This document shows positions 51,765-62,916 of a stretch of 64,000 nt of DNA, in pieces. The position numbers were made by a program, and so were the translations under genes. Below the pieces are notes generated by a model. That model had not been told where the DNA came from and ran no database searches. It was given only the letters and a program-made list of their open reading frames with translations. Every line of letters begins with the position of its first letter. The stretch's first letter is position 1. This stretch comes from Candidatus Phyllobacterium onerii (GTDB taxonomy: Bacteria > Pseudomonadota > Alphaproteobacteria > Rhizobiales > Rhizobiaceae). The DNA is taken from assembly GCF_028331445.1 (NCBI RefSeq), contig NZ_JAQMHX010000008.1:124001-188000 (forward strand), in the 5' to 3' direction.

Positions 51765-53258
51765 ATGTCATTGCACCAAAAAACGATTGCCGTGGTCGCT
51801 TCGGCAGCGCTGCTGATGTGTGGGCCGGGCATGCAGGCTTGGACGCAGACGCAGCCTGCGCCCGCCGCAATAGCGCCGGCCGCACCTGTGGCACCGGCGC
51901 CTGCACTACTGACTGCGGCAGAGCTGCAAACGCTGACCGCGCGCATCGCGCTCTATCCCGACGACCTTGTGGCTCTCGTGCTTTCGGCCGCGCTCAACCC
52001 TCTACAGATCGTCCAGGCGGCGCGGTTTCAGGATCAGGCGAAGGCAAAGCCGGATGCGAAACCCGATCCATCATGGGACGGAAGCGTCATATCGCTTCTC
52101 AACTATCCAACAGTCCTCACGATGATGAACGACGATCTCGAATGGACGCAGCAACTGGGTGAGGCGGTTGTCAGTCAGCAGAAAGACGTGCTTGTGGCCA
52201 TACAGGAACTCCGCGACAAGGCAGTGGACAACGGTACGATCAAGTCAAATGACAAGGTTGTCGTGGAAACGAATAACGACAACAACGTCATCATCCGTCC
52301 TGCCAAAAAGGAAGTGACGTACGTTCCGACCTATGATCCCGTCATCCTGACCAGCCCGACCTATGTTGCGACGACCCCGATCGTTTATGGCGATCCTTAC
52401 CCTTCATATTATTATCCTTACGCTCCCTATTGGAGCGGATTTATCACCGGAGCGGTTTTCGGTGCGGCGGTCGACTGGGATAATTGGCACTCATGGGGAG
52501 GTAATGACGTCGACATCGACATCGGTGAAATCAATCGCAACGATTTCCACTTTGACAAAAACAATATCAATAATCTCAATTTCGATAGCAGCAAATTCAA
52601 TTTCGACCGGGATTCCATCACGAACAATGTTCGTGAGAACAGGGGAAATCGGCTCGATTTGAGAGAGAATGGCGGTGGCAACCTCGGTAACCTTGGCGGG
52701 CTTGCAGGTGCCGGGCTCGCAGGCGCCGCGGGTGGCGCACTCGGATCAAGGATACAGAGCAGCGATGTACGCCGCGATGTGCAGAACCAGCTGAAGCAAA
52801 GGGATGGCGGCAACTTCGCCGACAATCGTCCTGGTCAAGGTGCAAATCGTCCAGCCAATCGCGATATCGGGCAAGGCGCAGGAGCGGGAAACCGCAACAT
52901 CGGACAAGGCGCGGGCAACCGCAACATTGGACAAGGTGCAGGGGCCGCCAACAGACCTAACGCCAACCGCCCGGATCGACCTCGGCAACAGCCGGCAGGC
53001 GGCCGAGTCGATAACCGTCCGAGGCAGCCAAGTGCACTCGGCAATTATGGCTCCGGTCGGGATGCCCGTGCCTCGTCCCAGCGCGGCAATGCCAGCCTGG
53101 GCGGCGGCGGAGGACGTCCCAGAGCCCAGGGTGGCGGTGGTGCCAGGGTCCAGGGTGGCGGCCAGCGCGCCAGGGGCGGTGGCGGCCCCAGGGTGCAACG
53201 CGGCGGCGGAGGCAGAGGCGGCGGAGGTCGAGGTGGCGGAGGCCGTGGCCGTCGGTGA
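51765..53258 (+). CDS. DUF3300 protein with long Gly/Asn/Arg-rich tail
   Basis: A 497-residue exported protein; ATG at 51765 follows GAGGAGAG. Signal peptide (KTIAVVASAALLMCGPGMQA), an Ala/Pro linker, then the DUF3300 domain (residues ~55-210; LTARIALYPDDLVALVLSAALNPLQIVQAARF, TYVPTYDPVI). The middle is Asn/Asp-rich (DVDIDIGEINRNDFHFDK). From about residue 340 the tail is low-complexity: NRNIGQGAG repeats, then Gly-Gly-Arg runs to the end, giving a strongly basic C-terminus. It pairs with the DUF2950 gene, a known genomic association. Function unknown; the tail may bind polyanions or cell wall. Confidence 0.85.
   Translation: MSLHQKTIAVVASAALLMCGPGMQAWTQTQPAPAAIAPAAPVAPAPALLTAAELQTLTARIALYPDDLVALVLSAALNPLQIVQAARFQDQAKAKPDAKPDPSWDGSVISLLNYPTVLTMMNDDLEWTQQLGEAVVSQQKDVLVAIQELRDKAVDNGTIKSNDKVVVETNNDNNVIIRPAKKEVTYVPTYDPVILTSPTYVATTPIVYGDPYPSYYYPYAPYWSGFITGAVFGAAVDWDNWHSWGGNDVDIDIGEINRNDFHFDKNNINNLNFDSSKFNFDRDSITNNVRENRGNRLDLRENGGGNLGNLGGLAGAGLAGAAGGALGSRIQSSDVRRDVQNQLKQRDGGNFADNRPGQGANRPANRDIGQGAGAGNRNIGQGAGNRNIGQGAGAANRPNANRPDRPRQQPAGGRVDNRPRQPSALGNYGSGRDARASSQRGNASLGGGGGRPRAQGGGGARVQGGGQRARGGGGPRVQRGGGGRGGGGRGGGGRGRR
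52884..52937 (+). repeat. Tandem 27-bp repeat inside the DUF3300 gene
   Basis: Two near-identical 27-bp units (52884-52910 and 52911-52937) each encode nine residues ending NRNIGQG, with degenerate copies on both sides. In frame, so copy number could vary without disrupting the gene. Confidence 0.7.
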
Positions 53259-53300
53259 CCTGTCAAAGCCATCACCATTCCTTGTGAAGGGATTACGAAA

Positions 53301-54230
53301 ATGTATCGCTCGATTTTGAAATTACTTCTCGCTTCCGCATTCCTTTCGATAGCGGCAACGTCTCCTTTGATTGCGGCAGAGCCTTCGCTTCAACGTTTCG
53401 TTGGCGCAAAGTCGGAAACTTTCAAGGAACCTGGGGAGGCACTCGATGCTCTGAAGAAGGATCTCGGTGCCAAGGATGTCGACGCTTTGGCCAAGGTTCT
53501 TGGTCTGAATGCCGAAGCGGCCAAGAAATCGGATGACTTCGATGATCGTTTAACCGACCTCCAGAAGGCCTCCGGGGAGCGCGCCGAACTGAAAGACCGG
53601 AAAGATGGCAGCAAGGAAGTCATTCTTGGCAAGCTCGCATGGCCATTTCCTTTCCCCTTGGTCAAGCAGGACGCCGGCTGGCAGTTCGATACGAAGAAGG
53701 GGCTGGAGGAAATTCTGGCGCGGCGAATCGGTGAGAACGAAACCGCGGCAATAGAGACATTGCGTAATTATATCCTCGCCCAAACTGCATACGCGCAGGA
53801 GGATCACGATGGTGATGGCGTGCTCGAATTTGCTCAGAAGCTGATCAGTGAAGAAGGAAAGCACGACGGGCTCTACTGGAAATCGGACGGCGGCGAGGAA
53901 AGTCCTGCCGGGAGTTTTGGAGATGATGCCAAGATCGAAGCCAGCGCGAAGTCAGACCGGGGCTATTTCGGTTATCGCTACCGGATACTCAAAGGCCAGG
54001 GCAGCAACATTGCCGGCGGCAAGTATGATTTTGTCATCAATGGCAACATGATCGCCGGACATGCCTTGATCGCCTGGCCGGCAATATATGGCGAAACCGG
54101 AATCAAGACTTTCGTCGTCAGTCATCATGGGACCATTTACGAAAAGGACCTCGGACCGGCTACCGACAAGATGGTTAAAGAGATAAGGTCATTCAATCCG
54201 GATCATACATGGGATTCGGTTGACGACTGA
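53301..54230 (+). CDS. DUF2950 exported protein
   Basis: A 309-residue periplasmic protein with a signal peptide (ILKLLLASAFLSIAATSPLIAA). DUF2950 marks: PEEAL-like EPGEALDALKKDLGAKD near residue 45, GWQFDTKKGLEEILARRIGENETAAIETLRNYILAQ, and YRILKGQGSNIAGGKYDFVINGNMIAGHALIAWP. It is 42 bp after the DUF3300 gene and probably works with it. No activity is known. Confidence 0.85.
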   Translation: MYRSILKLLLASAFLSIAATSPLIAAEPSLQRFVGAKSETFKEPGEALDALKKDLGAKDVDALAKVLGLNAEAAKKSDDFDDRLTDLQKASGERAELKDRKDGSKEVILGKLAWPFPFPLVKQDAGWQFDTKKGLEEILARRIGENETAAIETLRNYILAQTAYAQEDHDGDGVLEFAQKLISEEGKHDGLYWKSDGGEESPAGSFGDDAKIEASAKSDRGYFGYRYRILKGQGSNIAGGKYDFVINGNMIAGHALIAWPAIYGETGIKTFVVSHHGTIYEKDLGPATDKMVKEIRSFNPDHTWDSVDD

Positions 54231-54256
54231 TCGCGACGTTCAAAAGGGGGACAGCG

Positions 54257-55045
54257 ATGAAACTTTTTAATACTTTGGCACCGGCGCTTGCGGCTGGTTT
54301 GCTGTTTGCAAGCCCGGTCTCAGCCGCCGATATTACTTCGCCGATGGCGCCGGAACTCAAGCAAATCGAAAAGGATGGTTGGACCTTTGCGGTCAGCCCC
54401 TATTTCTGGGCAGCGGGCATGTCCGGCGATACGGGTCTTTTCGGCCTGCCCACGGTGCACATGGACATGGACTTTGGCGATATCCTCAAGGAGCTCGATT
54501 TTGCCGCCATGGCCATTGGCGAGGCGCGCTATGATCGCTACAGCATTTTCACCGATATCATGTACACGAAGATCTCCAGTGGCCGGGGCACGCCGCGAGG
54601 GATTATCGCGGACAATGTCAGCGTGACCTCCGAAACCTTTGCCGGGCTCGTCGGCGCTGGGTATTCCGTGCTGCAGAGCGAAAGAGGCAACCTCGATGTT
54701 GTCGCCGGGTTGAGGATATGGAATGCCAGCACCGAGATTGCGTTTAGTGGCGGCATTCTCGACGGTGTGAAGCGTGAAGACAGCGCGACTTGGGTCGATG
54801 GCCTCGGCGGCATTCGCGCCAAATATTCGATCACCGACAAGGTGTATTTTACCGGCTGGGGTCTTGTTGGCGGCGGCGGTGCCGATGTCGACTGGGATGT
54901 TGCCGGTGGCATCGGCTACAGTTTCAACGAAAAGGTTTCAGCCGTAGCCGGCTATCGTGCGCTTGGCGTCGATTACAGCAATGACGGTTTTGTCATGAAT
55001 GTCGTCGAGCAGGGACCGATCTTCGGCGTCGTCATGCATTTCTGA
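54257..55045 (+). CDS. Outer-membrane beta-barrel protein
   Basis: A 262-residue protein with a signal peptide (LAPALAAGLLFASPVSAA), amphipathic beta strands (WTFAVSPYFWAAGMSG, YSIFTDIMYTKISS, TSETFAGLVGAGYSVL, KVYFTGWGLVGGG) and a terminal Phe in VVMHF, as outer-membrane barrels have. 26 bp after DUF2950 with GGGGGAC upstream. Probably last of the operon. Not a recognised porin. Confidence 0.78.
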   Translation: MKLFNTLAPALAAGLLFASPVSAADITSPMAPELKQIEKDGWTFAVSPYFWAAGMSGDTGLFGLPTVHMDMDFGDILKELDFAAMAIGEARYDRYSIFTDIMYTKISSGRGTPRGIIADNVSVTSETFAGLVGAGYSVLQSERGNLDVVAGLRIWNASTEIAFSGGILDGVKREDSATWVDGLGGIRAKYSITDKVYFTGWGLVGGGGADVDWDVAGGIGYSFNEKVSAVAGYRALGVDYSNDGFVMNVVEQGPIFGVVMHF

Positions 55046-55056
55046 CAGCCAAGCCA

Positions 55057-55073
55057 GCCCGCAGCGCGCGGGC
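55057..55073. terminator. Hairpin between convergent genes
   Basis: GCCCGC-AGCGC-GCGGGC, a perfect 6-bp GC stem, 11 bp after the barrel-protein stop and 15 bp before the end of the convergent gene. No T-run. May limit read-through both ways. Confidence 0.4.
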
Positions 55074-55088
55074 GGCAAGGCTCGAACA

Positions 55089-55505
55089 TCACATGTCGCA
55101 CTTCTTGTAGGTAACATACATATTATCGCCGAAGGGGTCGAACCTCTGAAACGTGTTGGCGTCGACGATCTTGAACGTCTGCGTCATATCACTTTCGATC
55201 ATCGAATCGGTGCATGACAATGTCGCCGACAGGCGGTCTTTCTGTTTCTTCACGCTCTTTGTCGTGCACACTGCGTTCTGTCCAGTGACCTTGCTGCCGC
55301 TGATCAGCAATCCTGTCGATGTGGACGACGTGCGGTCCTTGAACTCGATTGTCTTGCCGACCTTCTTGAACGTATCTTCGCATTTGGTGCCGTTCATGGT
55401 CCAGGCGCCCTGCAGTTCCTTGATCGTTGCCGCCATGACGCCGGTTGTCAGGCAGAAACCGAGGACACCGCCCGCCAATATGACTTTGCCGAATTTGCTT
55501 TTCAT
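55089..55505 (-). CDS. Exported hypothetical protein
   Basis: A 138-residue protein with a signal peptide (KVILAGGVLGFCLTTGVMAA) and a single small beta-rich domain beginning ELQGAWTMNGTKCEDTF, with cysteines at NAVCTTK, LSCTDS and the terminal KKCDM. The start of the mature part resembles lipocalin-like exported proteins. No family assigned. ATG at 55505 has GGAGCAAATTCG upstream. Confidence 0.68.
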   Translation of the reverse strand: MKSKFGKVILAGGVLGFCLTTGVMAATIKELQGAWTMNGTKCEDTFKKVGKTIEFKDRTSSTSTGLLISGSKVTGQNAVCTTKSVKKQKDRLSATLSCTDSMIESDMTQTFKIVDANTFQRFDPFGDNMYVTYKKCDM

Positions 55506-55616
55506 CGAATTTGCTCCGGGATCCGTTTCACCTTGGCAACAATAGATGTTCGTCTTCGCGCTGGGAATGCAGCGGCGGTGAATATACGGCTACGATACTG
55601 TAAATGCGTCTTCTTT

Positions 55617-56726
55617 TTAAGGAGCTGCAAGCAGAAGCACGAAAGCAATGAAGACGACCAGATGCACCATTCCGGTCAGCACCGTGGTGCGTCCCGTTCC
55701 GAAACTGTGAATGCTGATCGAAAGGACCAGCGCCAGTAGGACCGTATCGCCCGCCGAAAGGCCGAGCGTGAGTTGCCGGCCGGTGATAATGCTTGCCATG
55801 CCGACCGCCGGGATTGTCAGCCCGATTGTAGCCAGGGCCGAACCGAGCGCAATGTTGAGGCTGCGCTGCAATTCATTGTTGAGCGCGGCACGAATGGCGG
55901 CCAAGCCTTCAGGCAGAAGCACCAGTGTCGCGATAAATGCGCCGACGATGGAATCGCTCTGCGCGACATTCAGTGCCGCAAGGCCATCTTCGATGCCGAC
56001 GGCGACCTGTTCGGCGAGCAGGACAATGCCAACCAGTCCGATCACCAGGAAAATTGCATTCGCAAAAAGTGCTCGGTTGGATTGATTTCCAGCATGGATC
56101 CCTGCATATGCAGCGCTTTCGTCAAGAAAGTCTTCGCGCTGGCGCACCGTCTGCGCAAACACGAAACTCGCATAGAGCAGCACCGAACAGAAGCTGACGA
56201 AGACGAGCTGCACAGTAGAAAAGCTGCCCGGATCCGTCGAAAGTGTATAATTGGGCAGAACGAGCGTCAGCACCGTCAGGGCGGTCAGGACCGAAAGGAT
56301 GGCGCTTGTTCCCTGCCGTTTCAGGTCCTGCTGGTGATGCTGCCATGCTCCAAGCGTAAGACAGAGGCCGACGACACCCGCGCAGACGATCATGACCGTC
56401 GAGAACACCGACTCGCGCGCCAGCGTTGGGTTGTTTGCACCATGCAGCATCATCGAGACGATGATCGAAACCTCCACCGTCGTTACAGCAAAGGTGAGCA
56501 GCAGCGTTCCGTAGGGCTGGCCAAGACGGAACGCCAGAGCCTCCGCATGTTCGAGGACGACGAATACGGTGACGAGCAAAATTGCGAGGGTGATCAGTGA
56601 AACGAGAACTGTTACCCAGGCATGACTATGGCCGCCCGGAACACCAAAGAGCTGCACAGCAATGGCAAGTGCCAGCGCTCCGAGCGGTACCAGATATGAC
56701 GAAGCCGGTATGTGGCGCGAGATCAT
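55617..56726 (-). CDS. Calcium/proton antiporter (ChaA/CaCA family)
   Basis: A 369-residue membrane protein with eleven helices in two halves. The first acidic signature is LTFAVTTVEVSIIVSMML (residue ~75); the second is LVLLPEGLAAIRAALNNELQRSLNIALGSALATIGLTIP, which matches ChaA of E. coli well; then HSFGTGRTTVLTGMVHL near the end. It exchanges cytosolic Ca2+ (or Na+/K+) for H+. Start chosen at 56726 rather than 56756 because the extra residues add nothing conserved. Confidence 0.88.
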   Translation of the reverse strand: MISRHIPASSYLVPLGALALAIAVQLFGVPGGHSHAWVTVLVSLITLAILLVTVFVVLEHAEALAFRLGQPYGTLLLTFAVTTVEVSIIVSMMLHGANNPTLARESVFSTVMIVCAGVVGLCLTLGAWQHHQQDLKRQGTSAILSVLTALTVLTLVLPNYTLSTDPGSFSTVQLVFVSFCSVLLYASFVFAQTVRQREDFLDESAAYAGIHAGNQSNRALFANAIFLVIGLVGIVLLAEQVAVGIEDGLAALNVAQSDSIVGAFIATLVLLPEGLAAIRAALNNELQRSLNIALGSALATIGLTIPAVGMASIITGRQLTLGLSAGDTVLLALVLSISIHSFGTGRTTVLTGMVHLVVFIAFVLLLAAP

Positions 56727-56813
56727 GGGCGCTGTTCCAAATGAGCGAATTGGCAAATCACACTAGCTTGAGGTGTCCGGCTCAACCATAGACCGATCGA
56801 ATTAAAATCGCGT

Positions 56814-58875
<2,062 letters not shown>

Positions 58876-58879
<4 letters not shown>

Positions 58880-59751
58880 GACGCGGCGCCTTTCCCGCGG
58901 CGCGACAGCCATGTCAGCGCGTACAAACCAACGAACGACGCCAGAAACAGGATGACGGAAGCGGCGATTGCCTTGCCGATCGCGCCTTGCTTGAAGAAGG
59001 CCTCGTAGATGTAGATCGGCAGCGATGTGGTCGAACCGCCGGGACCACTGCCGGTTAGCGTATAGACGTTGTCGAATACGCGAAATCCGTCGATAAACCG
59101 GATGAAAAAAGTGAAGATGAGGGTTGGCCGCATCAGGGGCAATTCAATTGCCGTCAAGATTTGGCGAGCGGAAGCACCATCGATGGCCGAGGCTTCACGC
59201 ACATCGTTCGGAATGGCCCGGTAGGCGGTGTAGAAGAGTAGCAATGCGAATGGTGTCCACTGCAACGTCTCGACGACGACAAGGGTCCAGAAGGCATTTT
59301 CCGCATTGAGGAATGACGGGCTGTCGCCAAACCACAGATACAGATAGTACGGCACAGGGCCGACGAACTCGTGCAGCACGAGCCGGTACATCAGTCCGAT
59401 CATTGCCGGTGCAACCATCAGTGGCAACATCAGCGGCGCCATGAGCCATGAGCGCTTCTCGATCAGAGGCGACAGGAACACGGCAAGCCCGAGACCGAGC
59501 ACACATTCCAGAATTGCCGTGATCACGCCGAAGCGCAGTGAAAACCAGCTGGCCCGCCAGAATTGTCCATCGCCGAGCACCTCGCCGTAGTTCCCGAAAC
59601 CGACGATTTCCGGGCTGCGCAAATTCGTGAAACTGACACGCGAAAGGCTGTAGACGAGATCGATCAGGATCGGAAATCCAAGGAAAAGCAGGAGAAACCC
59701 GACCAGCGGGCTCGCAAAAATTCTCCAGCCTTTGTGGTCCAAATTGACCAT
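58876..59751 (-). CDS. Sugar ABC transporter permease (MalF type)
   Basis: A 291-residue permease starting at 59751 after AAAGGAAAACC. EAA loop DVREASAIDGASARQILTAIELPLMRPTLIF, then GFRVFDNVYTLTGSGPGGST. It forms the channel with the MalG-type protein. No ATPase gene is found in this operon, so a shared MsmX/UgpC-like ATPase must serve it. Confidence 0.9.
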
Positions 59752-59786
59752 GGTTTTCCTTTGCAAATGGTCTGGAATAAGATGCC

Positions 59787-59963
59787 TATCTCCCCCCTTG
59801 TGGGGGAGAAAGGATTTTCCTGGATTTAGCCCTTGCTAAATCCTTGGAAAATCCAAGAGAGGGGATGTGAAATGCACCAGAAAAATCCCCTCTCTTGCGA
59901 TTTCTAGCACTTAGCAAGCGCTAAGATGCTGAAATCGCTTTCTCTCCCACAAGGGAAGAGATA
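59787..59963. repeat. 177-bp compound palindromic element with three hairpins
   Basis: An outer imperfect stem (59787-59812 with 59938-59963) encloses three hairpins: 59812-59830/59835-59854; 59855-59866/59885-59896, a perfect 12-bp stem with AAGAGAGGGGAT; and 59897-59915/59920-59938. Folded, it makes a four-way junction. The ends carry CCCCTTGTGGGG, as in the repeat at 13261. It sits between the binding-protein gene and the permease gene of the sugar operon. Confidence 0.65.
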
Positions 59964-59977
59964 CCGCGGCGGGAGGC

Positions 59978-61303
59978 TTAAGGCTTCAGCAGTTTCTCCA
60001 TGCCAGCCTTTGTGTTGGCAAGCGCTTCGTCCAAGGTTTCCTGCCCCGACCAGTAGCCGGTGAATTCCTTCGCCTGCAGTTCGTAAACCGGGAAGGCATT
60101 GGCTGATGTGGCACCGGTCATGACATAGCCATAGGCGCCGGCATATTGACCGAGCGTAACGAGATCCGGTCGCTCCTTGGCAATCTTTGCCGCAACATCG
60201 GGCAGGAGCGCAGGCGAACCGCCGCTGCGGGCATAAAGCAAGGCCGCGTCCTCGGTCGCGAGCCATTGGAGGAACTTCGCCGCACCTGCCTTGTTCTTGG
60301 CATTCTTGTTGATACCAAGCCCGAGGCCATGAATATGGTCAGCCCGGACGGCCGAGCCCGCTGGTGGCGCAACGATACCGACATTCTCGGCAACCGCCGG
60401 GGATTTGGCGGGATCGGTGAGTTCGCTGGCTGCAGCATTCCACTGCAGTGCCGTCGCCACCTGACCGGAGCCGAACGCGGCATTCGTTTCAGCATATTCG
60501 TAGGATAGCGAATCCTTCGGCGAAGCACCCGCATCGTAGAGCTTCTTGTAAAGTTCCAGCGCCGTCCGGTAGGCCGGAGAGTCGATGGTGATATTACCCG
60601 AAGCATCCATCCAGTCGCCGCCATTGGCACGCGCCACGGATTGCCACACCATGATGTTGAAGAGGAGGTTCTTCATCTGGAGTACCGTGCCGTAGCGAAC
60701 CGGGCTTTCGGGATTTACGGACTTTGCGAAATAGAGTGCGGTCGCCGCCCAGTCATCCCAGGTCCAGCTGTCGGGCGCTTTTGGCTCCAGGCGTTTGCCG
60801 AGATATTTCTCGCTGATCTCGGCATATTTGGCCTTGGCTGCCGGGTCCGCGAGCAGGGCGTCGACGAGGTCCTTGCGGTAATACATGAAGTGCAGGGAGA
60901 GATCGGTCGGAACGCCGTATTGCTTGCCATCGAACTGCATGGTCTTCAGCACCGACTCGCCAAATACCTTGGCGGCATCCGGGCCAAGGTCGACAGGCTC
61001 CATGTAGGACGCGTAGCGGCCGATCGAATATGTCGCGAGAAGATTAATGTCGAAGGCGCTCGATCCTGCCGCCATGTCGGCCTGTAGTTTGTCGTAGAAG
61101 CCATCGCGGCTATAGAAAAGCAGTTCAACTTTATCTGTGTTGGCAACGCCGCTTTGTGCGTTGTAGGCTTCGGCAACTGCGCGCAACGCGGTTTCTTCCG
61201 AACCGCCCGGCCATCCCAGAACGGTAACCGCGGCGTTGGCCGCGCCCAAGGAGGTGGTAATCAGTGCGAGAGCCGATAAAGTGATTTTTGTAAATTTAAG
61301 CAT
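59978..61303 (-). CDS. Sugar ABC transporter substrate-binding protein (family 1)
   Basis: A 441-residue periplasmic binding protein with a signal peptide (ITLSALALITTSLGAANAA). It starts TVLGWPGGSEETALRAVAEAYNAQSG, and has DFDLNLLATYS-like AFDINLLATYSIGRYASYMEPVDL and DDWAATALYFAKSVNPES, typical of the carbohydrate family. Only 3 bp separate it from the NanE-NanK fusion gene, so it likely binds sialic acid or ManNAc-type sugar (inferred). Confidence 0.88.
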   Translation of the reverse strand: MLKFTKITLSALALITTSLGAANAAVTVLGWPGGSEETALRAVAEAYNAQSGVANTDKVELLFYSRDGFYDKLQADMAAGSSAFDINLLATYSIGRYASYMEPVDLGPDAAKVFGESVLKTMQFDGKQYGVPTDLSLHFMYYRKDLVDALLADPAAKAKYAEISEKYLGKRLEPKAPDSWTWDDWAATALYFAKSVNPESPVRYGTVLQMKNLLFNIMVWQSVARANGGDWMDASGNITIDSPAYRTALELYKKLYDAGASPKDSLSYEYAETNAAFGSGQVATALQWNAAASELTDPAKSPAVAENVGIVAPPAGSAVRADHIHGLGLGINKNAKNKAGAAKFLQWLATEDAALLYARSGGSPALLPDVAAKIAKERPDLVTLGQYAGAYGYVMTGATSANAFPVYELQAKEFTGYWSGQETLDEALANTKAGMEKLLKP

Positions 61304-61306
61304 GTT

Positions 61307-62845
61307 CTAGCCTCCAATAATTGAGTTGGATTGTGCAATGGCGAGATCCGCCGCGCCGATCACCCCCGCGTGACGGCCGAGACCGGCACTCACTAGGGTT
61401 GGACGCAGCGATATTTTGGGAAATGTAAATGCACCCCGAACCTGATCGATATAGCCTTCTGCAAGCCCGATCCCGCCGCCAATGACGATGCATTTCGGAT
61501 CAAGCGCCAGCTGTATGTTCTGGCAGAGTATAGCGAGTCTGCGGGCGGAAATTGCGATAATATGCGATGCCCAGGGCGCGCCGGACCTCGCTGCGGCGAA
61601 GATGGCAGGCGCCTCCAGCTCATAGCCCGCCTTGCAGGCTTCCGCATTCATCCAGTGGCCGGAAATGCTGTCTTCGAGCGGTCGGTGCGAGCATTCGAAG
61701 TAGCCCTGAAACAAGCCGAAATGACCGGCGGTTCCCTGCAAGAGCCGGCCGTTGATGACGATGCCGCCGCCAATGCCGGTCGAGATCGTGAGGAACACCA
61801 TGTCCTTCTGTGCGCCAGCGCCAAACCGGTGCTCGCCCCAGGCGGCACATTGCGCATCGTTGACTGCAATTGCATCAACGCCGAACGTACCGCGCAACCT
61901 GTCGATGAGCGGATAGCCTTGCGGTAGATTGAGCGTTGCCGGATTTAGTGCCTGCCAATTTCCGTCGACGACAATCCCTGTAACGGCGGCAGCGACCCGC
62001 CCATAGGAGCCGCGCCAGTTGGAGACCTTTGCGGCGATGACGTCGATCCAGCCGTCGGGACCAAGATTGTGATCGGTAGCAAATTGGACCTCCTCGATGA
62101 CTTTGCCTTCTTTCACCAGACACACCATCGTCTTGGTCCCGCCGATATCGATCGCAAGCACGGCTTGGTTGGCTCTGCGTGCCAACCCGGCATCGATTGC
62201 CTGCTTGAACCACGAGGTGACATGCTCGGTGCGGGTGATCGCGGAGCCGACGACAACGCTGAATGCCCCTCGGTGAACTGCCTCCGCTGCCTGCTCGGGC
62301 GTCCTGATACGGCCCTCTGCGATCACATGGGGGATCAGTTTCCGCAGTCCGGCGATCAGCTCGAAATCTGGCGCATCGGGAACCGGTCCGCCCGTATAAC
62401 CGGACAGCGTCGACCCGACACAATCGGCACCCGCGGCCAGCGCGGCGCGACCATCCTCGACCGACGAACAGTCCGCCATTGCCAAAGCGCCTTTGGCGTG
62501 AATGGCCGTAATGATATCTGCGACCGTATCGGGCCGCGGCCGCGATGTTGCGTCGAACGCGACAATCTGTGCGCCGGCATCTACCAGCGCCACCGCGTCG
62601 GCCACATGGGGCGTGATGCGGACGGGCGACGTTTCAAGATCTTTTTTAACGATGCCGATGATCGGCGCGTCCGTCACCTGGCGGACCGCTCGCACATATT
62701 CCACCGATTCGATCCTGAGTGCGCTTGCACCTCCGGCGATCGCCGCCAAGGCAAACGCCGTGACCATTTCGGCACGGTCCATCGGGCCGTCCGGAACCGG
62801 CTGGCAGGAGACGATAAGGCTGCGTTCGATATCCCCGATTTTCAC
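61307..62845 (-). CDS. nanEK: Fused ManNAc-6-phosphate epimerase / ManNAc kinase
   Basis: A 512-residue bifunctional protein. Residues ~1-225 are the NanE epimerase TIM barrel (LIVSCQPVPDGPMDRAEMVTAFALAA, GIVKKD, AFDATSRPRP, ADCSSVEDG, AEGRIRTPEQAAEAVHRGAFSVVVGSAITR). Residues ~230-512 are a ROK kinase (LAIDIGGTKTMVCLV; catalytic region AVNDAQCAAWGEHRFGAG; STGIGGGIVINGRLL). Together they turn ManNAc into GlcNAc-6-P in sialic acid use. The ROK zinc motif CxCGxxGCxE is absent: the region reads GYFECSHRPLEDSISG. First gene of the sugar-import operon, 70 bp after the repressor gene. Confidence 0.92.
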   Translation of the reverse strand: MKIGDIERSLIVSCQPVPDGPMDRAEMVTAFALAAIAGGASALRIESVEYVRAVRQVTDAPIIGIVKKDLETSPVRITPHVADAVALVDAGAQIVAFDATSRPRPDTVADIITAIHAKGALAMADCSSVEDGRAALAAGADCVGSTLSGYTGGPVPDAPDFELIAGLRKLIPHVIAEGRIRTPEQAAEAVHRGAFSVVVGSAITRTEHVTSWFKQAIDAGLARRANQAVLAIDIGGTKTMVCLVKEGKVIEEVQFATDHNLGPDGWIDVIAAKVSNWRGSYGRVAAAVTGIVVDGNWQALNPATLNLPQGYPLIDRLRGTFGVDAIAVNDAQCAAWGEHRFGAGAQKDMVFLTISTGIGGGIVINGRLLQGTAGHFGLFQGYFECSHRPLEDSISGHWMNAEACKAGYELEAPAIFAAARSGAPWASHIIAISARRLAILCQNIQLALDPKCIVIGGGIGLAEGYIDQVRGAFTFPKISLRPTLVSAGLGRHAGVIGAADLAIAQSNSIIGG

Positions 62846-62884
62846 TTCAAAATCCTCGCTTATGGCGAGAACGATATCCAGTTC

Positions 62885-62916
62885 ATACCAGATTGCAACC
62901 AGTCAAAAACTGGTAT
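62885..62916. promoter_or_regulatory. Operator of the NanE-NanK operon
   Basis: ATACCAG (62885-62891) and CTGGTAT (62910-62916) form an inverted repeat in the 70-bp gap ahead of the fusion gene; the right half reaches the stop codon of the repressor gene. An 11-bp copy, AACTGGTATTA, recurs at 63734-63744 before the repressor gene. It fits a GntR/HutC-type operator. Confidence 0.6.

Noticed and set aside
52884-52937. Possible CRISPR-like repeat array
   Set aside because: The units are contiguous, in frame, without spacers, and encode a low-complexity protein tail.
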